A DNA stretch of 64,000 nucleotides from Apostichopus japonicus (GCF_037975245.1 NC_092577.1:20706898-20770897), one strand, 5' to 3'. Shown: positions 48,706 to 58,512, counted from the first letter of the stretch. Notes: generated from the sequence alone by a model not told the origin. Made by a program: numbers and translations.

Positions 48706-49332
48706 CATAGTAATATGCCATTGTTATTAGTATTAATGTTATGCAAGGCTGAAATTTGTTCAGATACCCAATCATGTCTATGCAGTAGGTAGGCAAGGCC
48801 TAGTAATAGGATGTTATATTCACCATGCTGCTTTTAGTCTGAACATCAAGTTTTTAAGAATTAATTTCTCAGGCTGAAACCTGTTTCCTTGCACATGTAA
48901 GTTGTAATGCTGACCTGTTACTAATAACTGCTCAAAATTAAAATGGGCCCTGTACCCCTTACTGGTAGCCCTGGTCCAGGTGTACTCTAGTATAATTATG
49001 CTGTCATTGATTAGATGGGGAAGATCTATTTCCATGGTATTCATGTAGCTATAGGCTATGCCCTAAATGACTAGGTCTGACCTAACCCGGGTTTGGCTAA
49101 GCAATATATATAAAGTCCAAGTTATATGCATTATAAAGCAAACGATATGCTAGTATAGTAAGAAGCCTGTGGTTGGTAAGTAGGCTATCAAAATTAAACA
49201 TATCATATATAAAATTGAATTAGGAAATAGCCTTTGCTAAACCAGCATAAATATGCTTTATGCTAGGAATCAAGATGTATTGATACTTCAAAATTTGGTA
49301 AAATTACTTGGTATTGGGGATTTGTCTTGCAA

Positions 49333-49603
49333 AGTGGCTATTCTTACGACTATTCGTAAGAATAATTTCCGATTACGCATGTGCAGTTGCTATTTTTATG
49401 ACAGGAGTACTATTTTTACGACCAGAAGTAACAATAATTTCCGGTTAGGGTTAGGATTGGGGTTTAGGGTTAAAGTTAGGGTTACCCCTACTACGTATAC
49501 ATGCGCAGTTGCTTTATTTACTTTACTGCGCTTGAATTCGCCTTTGTCGTAAGAATAGTTTATGAATAATTGTTACAGCTAGTCGTAAGAATAGCCACAG
49601 CCT
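49333..49603. mobile_element. MITE with GTGGCTATTCTTACGACTA ends
   Basis: Inverted ends GTGGCTATTCTTACGACTA and TAGTCGTAAGAATAGCCAC bound about 270 bp. A left internal block GCATGTGCAGTTGCTATTTT resembles a right internal block ATGCGCAGTTGCTTTATTT. A partial second copy is at 48555. No coding capacity. Confidence 0.75.
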
Positions 49604-49654
49604 TTGTCTTGAGTATGGACCCATGTGCTACCCGCAGAGGGTGGACATCGTGTT

Positions 49655-50215
49655 AGGCTAGGCCATTTATGTTGGAAACTGGAGTGTCCATTAAAATATC
49701 ATGGACTTATTTAATACTTCAAGATTGAGTATGAACAATGCCAATTCTAGGCTTAGAAATAAGAAATAAAATAAATTAGATTTCCATAGGCCTAACAACA
49801 ACTTAAAATCAAAGGAACATAAACATCAGGATTTCTTTGAGGGCGATATTGCAGGCCACATATATGTTGGAAACTGGAGTGTTCATAAAAAAGTATCATG
49901 GATTCATTTAATAAATCAAGATTGAGTATGAACGATGCCAATTCTAGGCCTAACATTTAAAAGAAATTAGATTTTCATACCTAGGCCTAACAACAATTTA
50001 AAATCAAAGGAAAATAAACATCAGGATTTCTTTGTAGGCCATATTGTAGGCCATATATTTTGGAAACTGGAGTATTCATAAAAATATCATTGACTCATTT
50101 AATACTTCAAGATTGAGTTTGAAAGATGCCAATTGTAGCAATTAAAAATTAGACCCATTGGCAACATTTAATTTAAATTCAAAGGAACATAAACATCAGG
50201 ATTTTTTTGTATGCC
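49655..50215. repeat. Three diverged tandem units of about 190 bp
   Basis: Each unit runs GTTGGAAACTGGAGTGT-like, ATCATGGACTCATTTAATAC-like, TTCAAGATTGAGTATGAA, GATGCCAATTCTAGGC, then AACATAAACATCAGGATTTC and a GTAGGCC spacer. Units begin near 49670, 49865 and 50058. The third is the most diverged. No coding potential. Confidence 0.85.
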
Positions 50216-51072
50216 AATGCCTAGCCTCTGAGAATATTATAAAAATATCAGCTGTTTTAACTTAATATTGCTACTGCTTGGCTAATTTTTATTGCAATTC
50301 TCTAAAATAATATGTGCTTCACCTTCAATCTTGAGGAAAAGAATAATTAAAAATGCTCCAAATTTTGCTGTACAAATTTTCGTTGATGCATATACACACC
50401 TACTGTCTGACCCTGACCTATAAATAAGACCAGCGATGAAGTCTAGATGCCATGTGTACATGTGAATTATAATTAATTTTTTTTTCTGCTGGGAATTTCA
50501 TTGATCTCCAATATTTCTTTGCTAAATTTGGTAAACATTTTTAAAAATGTAGGCCTAGTACTAATTTTAGTAAGCCTGCAGCAGGGGCCCTCAGTACTAC
50601 TATAGTGGTACTAAACATGTACACAATTTTTCTGGCCGTTCCCGATAAGACTAAGCTCCCGTTTGCCACTGTAAATGCACTTTTTAACAGGTAGAAAGTT
50701 CCTTTTTTTTCTATATTTTTATTTGACATTTGGAAGAAATTTGAACAGCCATTACTCTTTATCAATTAAGCAGTAAATCCCACCAAATCAACTCGTTAAG
50801 TTCTTTATTAAGGAATTACAACAGTTGACACGACTTACCTCATTCTGTTTCGTTAGCTTGAATGATCAACTTTCCGACTTTTCTTGCACTTCATAACTTG
50901 GCGCTTTTTCTCTTTTCTCCCTTATGCGCATGCACAATGTTATAGCCGCGCCCACATTGCCACTACTTCTGGCATGAGCGCATGCGTCGAAACGAATATC
51001 GTCTGGTTCACTTTCCTTGTGTTCTGGTTCGATGACGGGTAGCAACGTCTCACGTAGGCTTCAAGTATACGT

Positions 51073-51767
51073 GATCGGCGGCAAACGCGTATGGGAAGCC
51101 ATGTAAGACCATGGAGCTATGGTAAGACAAACACTGCATAATATATCCGCGTATTAATTTGAATATATACGCGTATAATTAAATTCGAACAAATACGTGT
51201 ATATATATTTTAACCAATCATAAGGTCCAAATATATCCGCGTATTAATTCGATTATAAACACGAATTAATTCGAATACATATATGAGGATTAATTCCTCA
51301 AAATTTTTAACCCAAAAGGTATACAAAATGTCAGAATCTTGACCTTTTATCTCCAAATTTTGATTGTTAAAGTCAAATTCGTGACATAAAAGGTCAACAT
51401 TTTGACTTTAAAGTCAATATTTTAATATTTTAATATACTTGATAGGATGAAAAGAGATTTGTTTTATTTTTAATCTCAACATTTTGAGATAGAAAGTTAA
51501 AAATTATGAGATAAAAAAAGCAACATTTTGAGATTTGAGGACAACTTTTTTCCTTCCTTTGTTCCTATTAAGCCTCTGTGTGTAGTTGACGAATTAACTT
51601 CCAGGGGTAAGATTGAGAAGGGTCGCTTAGCTTCCTTCATCCGGAATAGAAGGCTTTCATGATATTTCCTACTTTTTACTATTTGATTTGAATTTTCGGG
51701 GTACTCCAAAGTGGAGGGTTGGGGAGTGATTGCTCCCCTGGGTAAGTCCATGCACACGTTTTAATTC

Positions 51768-51812
<45 letters not shown>

Positions 51813-52055
51813 GTATTAAATCATGATGTGGTCTAGATTTAGTACGTTGGCCAGGGCGTACGTCAATATAGAGACTAACTTTGTCATCTCTCATTTATTG
51901 AACTGGCGAGGCTAATGCGGGTGACAGATATAAGACATGCAATATATGATTTAATACACGTATGAATTCGAATTAATACGAGGATATTAATACGAGGATA
52001 TATGCGGTGTTTGTCCTATATGGCTTTGCCATACACGCGGCGCCGATGCAGCTTT
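51073..52055. mobile_element. Long inverted-repeat (foldback/MITE-like) element
   Basis: The left arm has AAGACAAACACTGCATA followed by TATCCGCGTATTAAT; the right arm read inward has AGGACAAACACCGCATATAT followed by CCTCGTATTAAT. Similarity extends outward (ATCGGCG and CGCGT words). The interior holds CAACATTTTGAC-like words (51300-51540) and an AT microsatellite (51772-51809). No transposase. Boundaries are approximate. Confidence 0.6.
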
Positions 52056-52336
52056 ATTGGATCGGAACGGCCGGTGTTGTATTCATATATTTAACATTTG
52101 CAGTGAATTAACACGTAATCCATAATTCCAAGCGGATCTGTTATTAGGATTATATAGAACGATAATCTGACGGCAAATTTAATTTGCTTATCTATATACC
52201 GATAAATTTCCAGCTTACGATATGAACAGGTCACTAAAAACGGCTTAAATACGTAAAGTAAGCGATATCGGCATGACGCCTCCGGCTCCCCGGCGGTATG
52301 CTGCTTACTGGCCGCCGGTGGCATCTAGGCCTTCAT

Positions 52337-52580
52337 CCGCCGGCGGTAAACCGCTTCTTTACCGAGGGCGGCTTGCCGCCTGCTCACCGCCGTCGGCCCG
52401 CCGGCGGTAAACCGCTCCTTTACCGCGGGCGGCTTGCCGCCTGCTCACCGCCGTCGGCCCGCCGGCGGTAAACCGCTCCTTTACCGCGGGCGGCTTGCCG
52501 CCTGCTCACCGCCGTCGGCCCGCCGGCGGTAAACCGCTCCTTTAACGCGGGCGGCTTGCCGCCTGCTCACCGCCGTCGGC
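52337..52580. repeat. Four exact-length 61-bp GC-rich tandem repeats at the right end of the CACTA-like element
   Basis: Units begin CCGCCGGCGGTAAACCGCT at 52337, 52398, 52459 and 52520, with a partial fifth at 52581. Each includes CTTTACCGCGGGCGGCTTGC, CGCCTGCTCACCG and CCGTCGGC. Copies two and three appear identical. Palindromic GC words such as GCCGGCGGC recur in each unit. They are candidate transposase-binding subterminal repeats. Confidence 0.92.
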
Positions 52581-52714
52581 CCGCCGGCGGCAGGCCGACG
52601 TCGGCAAGCCGCATGTTAGCCGACGTCGGCCCACCGGCGGGTATTAAGCGGTTTGCTGCTGCCGATATGCCGCTGGTATGCCGCCGGCGGCCCGACGTCG
52701 GCTTGCTGGCTGGG
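52581..52714. repeat. Right TIR region of the CACTA-like element
   Basis: Ends GACGTCGGCTTGCTGGCTGGG at 52714, the inverted counterpart of 39174. Internal words CCGGCGGCCCGACGTCGGC repeat in both orientations. Confidence 0.82.
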
Positions 52715-52716
52715 AT

Positions 52717-53344
52717 GACGTCCCTGTACAAAAATTCCATTCAAGGCCCTATCCCGCAAGGAACTGAGAACGAGGGCCGGCCGTGACAGGGCAACAGGGG
52801 GCAACTCAATAACAGCGGAGCAAATGACACGCACCACTCTGCTTGGTGTGCTACTATGCGGTTCTCTGTTGCTAAACAGCGCCGGAACCCATCGACGCAA
52901 GTGCAACCCGCCCCAAAAAGCAAGTTAACTTACTTCCCAGATGAACCACCCCTTCTCCAGTTTTTGGTACAATATCGCCCTCTTGACCAGCTCTGTACAA
53001 CCAGACCATATGAATGAAAAAATCGCCCTCTCCAACCGCACCAGGACGCGACGCGGAATTGGGTACACCGCGCCCGGGTACCACAAGATGGGCGAAACGA
53101 AACGATTAATAACGGTGACTTTCCCCAAGATCGAAAGCCAGCGGGTGCCAAAGGTTTCGAGTCTGCTCTCAAATACCTCAGCCCTCTCGCTCCAGGTGAC
53201 ATCACAAAGGTGCATCGTAGCCGAACCATATACCATTAATTTTGATATTCTGATCCGACCACGACGCACCGAATGGTAAGTCTCTGTATCTCCAGCTACC
53301 AAGACGAAGGCCCTTTGTCTTTTCTGGATTCAACTTCTTCCCGG
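52717..53344 (-). pseudogene. LINE-A middle segment (RT and following region)
   Basis: Minus-strand frames match LINE-B ORF2: ESRLETFGTRWLSILGKVTV, RFVSPILWYPGAVYPIP, RRVLVRLERAIFSFIWSG and LHLRRWVPALFSNREPHSS. About 80 bp present in LINE-E are missing near 52920, shifting the frame. The segment ends at the ACTTCTTCCCGG target of LINE-B. Confidence 0.85.
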
Positions 53345-53570
53345 AAAAGTTTACTGTTGGCTTTCGTGGAGTGCAGACGTGTTTCGCTCTCGCTCTCCAT
53401 CTGATACAGCTACTTTCTTACCTTACCTTACTGTACTGTACTGTGCTATACTTCCCGCCAGGCGGGTGTGTGCGTTTGTCGTATATAGTTATCGTATATC
53501 GTTTTAAGTTTAAACCTGTCTTTATAGTTTGTTTTTGTTACTCCTCTGTGGCCTAGCCACCTTCGGTATC

Positions 53571-54713
53571 ATGGCATCGCGCCGTGATTCGAAAATTGTT
53601 AAGTTGACCTTCACCGGTGAACAAGCGGTTCCACCGGTGCAAGTTTTTAGTATTTTAAAGAGTAAGGGTGTTGTTGTGCCTGGAGAGGTTGATGCTCTAC
53701 AAGCTCTCCAGGGTCGTAATACGTATGATCTACGTTTTACCAGTGACGTGACCCGGCAGAAGGGTGTCACGTTGCTGAGTGGGGTTGAAGGTTTGACAGT
53801 TACTCCATACGAACGTTCCGTATGGGTAACTGTCATCCACGTAGGATTAGAGGTGCGTCAAGAACTTGTAGCAACTGTTTTAGGTCGGTTCGGGGCTGTC
53901 AAGGCTATTAAAATGTGCTCCTACGCACAGGCCCCTGGGGTGTTCAACGGGCACCGACAGGTTCGGATCGACCTCAAGCAGGACATTCCCTCCTTCCTTT
54001 TTATTGCCGGGCATAAAGCTCACGTGCGTTACCCCGGTCAGCCCCGTACCTGCTTCAGGTGTGGGGAGACCGGGCACGAAGCCAAGGGCTGCCCAAATAA
54101 AAAGTGTGGGCGCTGCCTTCGTCTTGGGCATGATACCTCTGTTTGCCCAAGCGAAGTCGTGTGCTCACTCTGTGGGAAGGAGGGACATGTCATGGAGAGT
54201 GGGGGTCAAGCAAAGGCGCCAAGTTCTGGCGCACCTACTGCCCCGGAGGAAGCTCCACGCAAGGAGGGGGAAACGGGTGCGGATTCACTCTCCGCACCTC
54301 CTTTACCCTCCCCCGTAGTTGCAGACCCCAACCCCGTGCCCGCACCGAGAAAGTCTCCACCAGCTTCCCCCATCAACCCCGTGCCCACACCGTCTCCACC
54401 ACACAGCGAAGCGGACACGGGGTCTCCACCAGCTTCCCCCATCAACCCGTCCAGTTCCGTCCCCAGTCCGCCGCCGGTATCGCCAGATCCGGAGACTCTG
54501 TCTGACGACGATTCGGTCGTCCGGTCTCCGGAGGCTATGTCTGACAGCGACTCCGGAGGCTCGGTGATCGTCGAGCCGAAACGTGCCACTGGGACGAGCT
54601 GGTACGACGAGATGGGGGAACCATCACTGAAAAGGTCGGCCTCAAGTGACGACTCCGACGACGATATGTCGTCTAGAGCGCGCTTGAAGCTTACAGAATC
54701 GACGTCGGCGTAG
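53571..54713 (+). CDS. LINE-B ORF1 protein, intact, zinc knuckles
   Basis: The start at 53571 (MASRRDSKIVKLTFTGEQ) is chosen because the LINE-F homologue starts at the same place (MAARRDSK). The 380-residue product has an RRM-like N-terminal half (SVWVTVIHVGLEVRQ), three cysteine knuckles (CFRCGETGHEAKGC, CGRCLRLGHDTSVC, CSLCGKEGH) at residues about 162-220, a Pro/Ser-rich linker with repeated PPASPINP and an acidic tail ending KRSASSDDSDDDMSSRAR. It should bind LINE RNA and form cytoplasmic particles. It is free of stops, in contrast to the adjacent ORF2; ORF2's ATG follows 20 bp after the stop codon. Confidence 0.9.
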   Translation: MASRRDSKIVKLTFTGEQAVPPVQVFSILKSKGVVVPGEVDALQALQGRNTYDLRFTSDVTRQKGVTLLSGVEGLTVTPYERSVWVTVIHVGLEVRQELVATVLGRFGAVKAIKMCSYAQAPGVFNGHRQVRIDLKQDIPSFLFIAGHKAHVRYPGQPRTCFRCGETGHEAKGCPNKKCGRCLRLGHDTSVCPSEVVCSLCGKEGHVMESGGQAKAPSSGAPTAPEEAPRKEGETGADSLSAPPLPSPVVADPNPVPAPRKSPPASPINPVPTPSPPHSEADTGSPPASPINPSSSVPSPPPVSPDPETLSDDDSVVRSPEAMSDSDSGGSVIVEPKRATGTSWYDEMGEPSLKRSASSDDSDDDMSSRARLKLTESTSA

Positions 54714-54733
54714 TTTTGCCCCATTGCCCTCTC

Positions 54734-57700
54734 ATGGCCCATACATTTTCAGTTGCCACCTTGAACGTGAATGGCATGAGGGATCATCGCAAGCGCAGTC
54801 GCATTTTCCAATATTGTATTTCAATGGAAGTCGACTGCGTTTGCCTACAAGAAACACATATTTTGGAAGATGTCCCTCTATGGGCCTATGAGTGGGGTGG
54901 TGGGCTGCATGCTTCGTTTGGTTCGTCTTCATCCTGTGGCACTGTCATCCTCCTGTCACCTCGTCAGGCGGGTTGTGCCACTAGGGTGGAGACGGATCAC
55001 GAGGGCCGATTGGTTTGCATTCTTTTCAAGTATCCACAGGGTAACATCTCCCTTTGCAATGTGTATGCTCCCAATCGGCCTTCTGCTAGACGAGATTTTT
55101 TTAACACACTGCCTTCCTTTGTTCCTGGTAGTGCTCCATGTGTCATGGTCGGAGACTTTAACTGTGTCCCAGACTCGGGTCTTGACAGACTCGGGGCTTC
55201 TGTGTCTGCTAGTCCCGACGCTGGGATCACAGAATTGGACAGATTCACTTCCGCACACCTTTTAGCCGATGTCTGGAGGCGTATACACCCGTGTAGTACG
55301 GTGTATACGTGGGTGAGGCCTAACGGAGAAGATGCCTCCAGGATAGATCGAGTGTATGCGCCCGTAAGTTTTAAATTTTCGGGTTGCGAGACGCTCAGCT
55401 GTCCGCTCTCTGACCATGACACTGTGGTAGCACGTTTTGTTTTGCCTTCCATTTTCCCGATCGGGCGGGGCCTATGGAAGCTTAACTGTCGGATTCTTGG
55501 CGAGGCAGAATTCCGCCAAGGTTTCGAGACCAGGTACAAAGGATGGCAAACATTGAAGCCGGCCTTTGCTTCTACATCCCAGTGGTGGGATAATATCAAG
55601 TTGCGCATCAAACGCTACGCAATTTAGTATTGCGTGACCCGCGCACGGCGTCGAAGAGAAAAATTCTCGAAGCTGTGCGCGGAGGTGAAGTTGGCGACCC
55701 TTCGGCAGTCATCGCTTTGCAGACGTATCTCGATGAAAAGTACCACGGTGCCCGCGTCAGGGCCCGTGTCGAAGCGGTGGAAGCCGAGGAGCGCCCTTCA
55801 CTGAGGTTTTACCAGTCCGTTAGCTCATCGGCGGGTGACAGACGCGTCCCGTCTGTGCGCGCTACCGATGGGACCGTGGTCAGTGACCCTCACGGCATTG
55901 TCCGCGTATATAAAGAGTATTATTCGAGTTTGTTTACGCGTGGCAATGTCGACTTGTCGGCACAGTCTGATTTATTGAGGGGAATCTCAAAAACCGTTCC
56001 CCACGATGTCAATGATATTTTGGGGGGCGGAATAACCACTGTTGAGCTTTGGAAGGCGCTTTCGAAGATGAAGAATGGCAAGTCCCCGGGTTCGGACGGG
56101 CTTCCGAGGGAGTTCTACCGAACCTTCTGGGCAATAATAGGACCCGACATCAGAGCCGTCTTCGAGGATGCCTTCCAAAACGGACTGTTAAACCAAAGTC
56201 AACGTCTGGGCATGATTACTTTGCTGCCAAAGTCTGGGGACCCCTTGGATCCCCATAACAAGCGTCCGATCACCTTGCTAAATGTGGACTACAAGTTGCT
56301 GGCTAAGGCTTTGTGCAACCGCCTTGCACTGGCTATGCCGCATCTTGTTGGTGATCTCCAGACTTGTGCAGTGAAGGGTCATTGCATCCAGCAGAACTTG
56401 TGGTTGATGCGCGACTTTGTTATTGAGCGTGATCTGCCATGTGCATTGGTGTCTCTGGACCAGCAGAAGGCCTTTGACATGGTGGATCGCGGTTTTTTAA
56501 TGAATGTATTGGAGACGTTTCAGTTGCACCCAAATTTTCGTAAATGGATTTCTGTTTTGTATGAACAAAGTTTCAGTTCTGTTATCGTAAATGGGTTTTG
56601 TTCGGAGGTTTTTAACGTAGAGAGGGGGGTGCGCCAGGGGTGCCCTCTGTCTCCATTACTTTGTTTTGTTTAGCGAGTCCCTCTCTCGTCTTTTGGAAAG
56701 GGACTCCAAACTTGTTCCATTCGTTGTGCCAGGGGGTGCCAAAGTGAAATGCGCTCAATATGCAGATGACGTGACATGTATTGTTTCGAGTCTCGGCTCC
56801 TTTCGCGCACTCTCGCAGGATCTATCTATTTTTGAGAGAGCTACCGGGGCGAAGTTGAATCCAGAAAAGACAAAGGGCCTTCGTCTTGGTAGCTGGAGAT
56901 ACAGAGACTTACCATTCGGTGCGTCGTGGTCGGATCAGAATATCAAAATTTATGGTATATGGTTCGGCTACGATGCACCTTGTGATGTCACCTGGAACGA
57001 GAGGGCTGAGGTATTTCAGAGCAGACTCGAAACCTTTGGCACCCGCTGGCTTTCGATCTTGGGGAAAGTCACTGTTATTAATCGTTTCGTTTCGCCCATC
57101 TTATGGTACCCGGGCGCGGTGTACCCTATTCCGCGTCGCGTCCTGGTACGGTTGGAGAGGGCGATTTTTTCATTCATATGGTCTGGGGGTACAGAGCTTG
57201 TCAAGAGGGCGGTATTGTACCAAAAACTGGAGAAGGGGGGACTAGGGGTGGTTCATCTGGGAAGTAAATTGACCTTTTTGTTATTTAAGCAGTTGTTTGT
57301 AGCGGTAACTGACCCAGGGTTGCCTTGTTCATATTTTGTACGTTTTTGGGGCGGTTTGCACCTGCGTCGATGGGTCCCGGCGCTGTTTAGCAACAGAGAA
57401 CCGCATAGTAGTACTCCAAACAGGGTGGTGCGTGTCATCTGCTCCGCTCTGATTGAGTTGCCCCCTGTTGACCTGTCACAGCCGGCCCTCGTTCACAGTT
57501 CGTTGAGGGATAAGGCCTTGAATGCAACTTTTGTCCAGGGACGTCATTCTGCCGAAGTATGGCGTTCGGTGCATTCAAGGCTGAATGGTTACAGGCTCCG
57601 TGATCTTGCATGGAGAGTTGCACACGGTGCCTTGGTGACCAACCTAAAAAGATATCATTGGTGATTGGGTGATGGACTGTGCCCTAGGACCGGCTGTGAC

Positions 57701-58112
57701 AGCTTAGAGAGTACTGCTCATGTTTTTTGGCATTGTTACTTTGTAGTAAACTTATGGGAGTGGTTCCAGACCTGGACCGACCGTGTTACGGGAGACCGTT
57801 CATGGTCGGTAGGGCAGGGCTTTATTTTATATGGGGTAGACCCTCCAGTTTGTTCGGTAGCTGTGTTGCACCGCATCATTTTTGTTTGCTCTATTGTAAA
57901 AAAAACATGTTTGGCGGAATAGGTGTAATTTGGTTTTTAGGGGGAAATTTGCCAGTTGGCAGGCAGTCCTAGAGGCGGTGAAGTCCGACATTCGCCTTCA
58001 GATTGAAGGCGATTTTCGCCGTTTATCTGGGGCTGCCTTTTTTGGACGCTGGTGTGCTGGGGAGGGGTTTTTCGTTTCGCTGCGTGCGGGTCGTCCTTCT
58101 GTACGTTTTTGA
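54734..58112 (+). pseudogene. LINE-B ORF2: APE endonuclease and reverse transcriptase, inactivated
   Basis: Starts MAHTFSVATLNVNGMRDHRK at ATG 54734. Endonuclease motifs: CVCLQETHI, NVYAPNRPS, MVGDFNCVPD, RIDRVYAP and LSDHDTVVA. RT motifs: KMKNGKSPGSDGLPREF, LLPKSGDPLDPHNKRPI, LNVDYKLLAKAL, SLDQQKAFDMVDR, GVRQGCPLSPLL and AQYADDVTC. The C-terminal zinc-like block is CPRTGCDSLESTAHVFWHC. Lesions, judged against LINE-E: TAG at 55625-55627, one-base loss near 55692, one-base loss near 56655, and TGA at 57661-57663 where the family has CGA, a CpG-type transition. Otherwise the ORF is complete to the stop at 58112. Confidence 0.88.
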
Positions 58113-58238
58113 ATGTTTCAGTGGGGGGGGGGGGGGTTGGGCGTTTTGTCTCTGCAGGTCGGCGGGCGCATGTTTTTTTGGCTCGCTAGACCTTAGTTTC
58201 GTTTGTCAGAATGGGATGGTTCGGTAGTGCCGTTTGGC

Positions 58239-58271
58239 CGTGACGTTTTGTATCCCGCATGGCGGGTCACG
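58239..58271 (+). other. 3'-terminal hairpin of the Tx1-like LINE family
   Basis: The inner stem CCCGC/GCGGG with loop ATG is at 58254-58266. An outer CGTGA (58239-58243) can pair with TCACG (58267-58271), leaving a 10-base one-sided bulge. The same hairpin occurs at 21453-21465, 19291-19303 and 30537-30549, and as CCCGT/ACGGG in LINE-A at 38461-38473. Its place right at the 3' end suggests recognition by the LINE's own RT; this is inferred. Confidence 0.7.
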
Positions 58272-58291
58272 TAAAAAGCACTTCTTCCCGG

Positions 58292-58497
58292 TAGCTCGCT
58301 CAATAATAGATAAATCCTGCGAGAGTGCGCGAAAGGAGCCCAGACTCGAAACAACACATGTCACGTCATCTGCATATTGAGCGCATTTCACTTTGGCACC
58401 CCCTGGCACAACGAATGGAAGAAGTCTGGAGTCCCTTTCCAAAAGACGAGAGAGGGACTCGCTAAACAAAACATAAAGTAATGGAGACAGAGGGCAA
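58292..58497 (-). pseudogene. LINE-A 5' segment (RT fragment)
   Basis: The minus strand encodes CPLSPLLYVLFSESLSRLLE, AKVKCAQYADDVTCVV and LSQDLSIIERAT, the RT catalytic region. It starts at the 15-bp duplication (58498) and ends at LINE-B's duplication. Confidence 0.88.
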
Positions 58498-58512
58498 AGA
58501 ACATTCTTTTGC

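Larger units (their letters stand above)
39174..52714 (-). mobile_element. CACTA/EnSpm-like DNA transposon, 13.5 kb, apparently complete
   Basis: The left end starts CCCAGCAAGCAAGCCGAAGT and the right end, read inward, CCCAGCCAGCAAGCCGACGT, about 23 of the first 25 positions matching. AT flanks each end (39172-39173 and 52715-52716); deleting the element plus one AT restores the LINE sequence CAGGATGACGTCCC seen at 22166. Both ends carry GC-rich subterminal palindromes. Inside, on the minus strand, are an intact 677-aa transposase and a six-exon DUF4806-type gene. TSD size, subterminal repeats and transposase type point to the CMC (EnSpm) superfamily, though the ends do not read CACT. Other repeats fill 46.9-52.2 kb. 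Confidence 0.88.
53345..58279 (+). mobile_element. Full-length Tx1-like LINE-B
   Basis: The 4,935-bp element is flanked by ACTTCTTCCCGG at 53333-53344 and 58280-58291, a perfect 12-bp duplication of LINE-A sequence. It has a 5' UTR (53345-53570), ORF1, ORF2 and a 3' UTR ending CACGTAAAAAGC without poly(A). The ORF order, zinc-knuckle ORF1, APE endonuclease and YADD reverse transcriptase indicate the Tx1/L1 group. ORF1 is intact but ORF2 has two stops and two frameshifts, so this copy cannot move by its own RT. Confidence 0.92.
38448..58497 (-). mobile_element. Tx1-like LINE-A, 5' truncated, containing two later insertions
   Basis: LINE-A survives as 38448-39173 (3' end), 52717-53344 and 58292-58497 (5' end). 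AGAACATTCTTTTGC flanks it at 38433-38447 and 58498-58512, a perfect 15-bp duplication in H. The 5' truncation falls in the RT, just after the position of GCPLSPLL. Segment 39173/52717 is split by the CACTA-like element and 53344/58292 by LINE-B. An internal deletion of about 80 bp relative to LINE-E lies near 52920. Without the two insertions LINE-A would be about 1.56 kb. Confidence 0.92.

Noticed and set aside
52556-52786. Open frame with PPAHRRRPAGGRP-type sequence
   Set aside because: Same compositional effect in the right terminal repeats, crossing an insertion boundary at 52714.
54206-54742. 178-codon minus-strand frame opposite LINE-B ORF1
   Set aside because: It is antisense to the conserved, zinc-knuckle-containing ORF1 and has no homology; the low-complexity Pro/Ser-coding DNA leaves the other strand open.
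54997-55611. 204-codon minus-strand frame opposite LINE-B ORF2
   Set aside because: It is the antisense shadow of the APE endonuclease, whose motifs are clear on the plus strand.
38433-58512. H as two separate genes flanking a gene-rich region
   Set aside because: The 15-bp duplication and the continuous protein sequence across it show one gene split by insertion.
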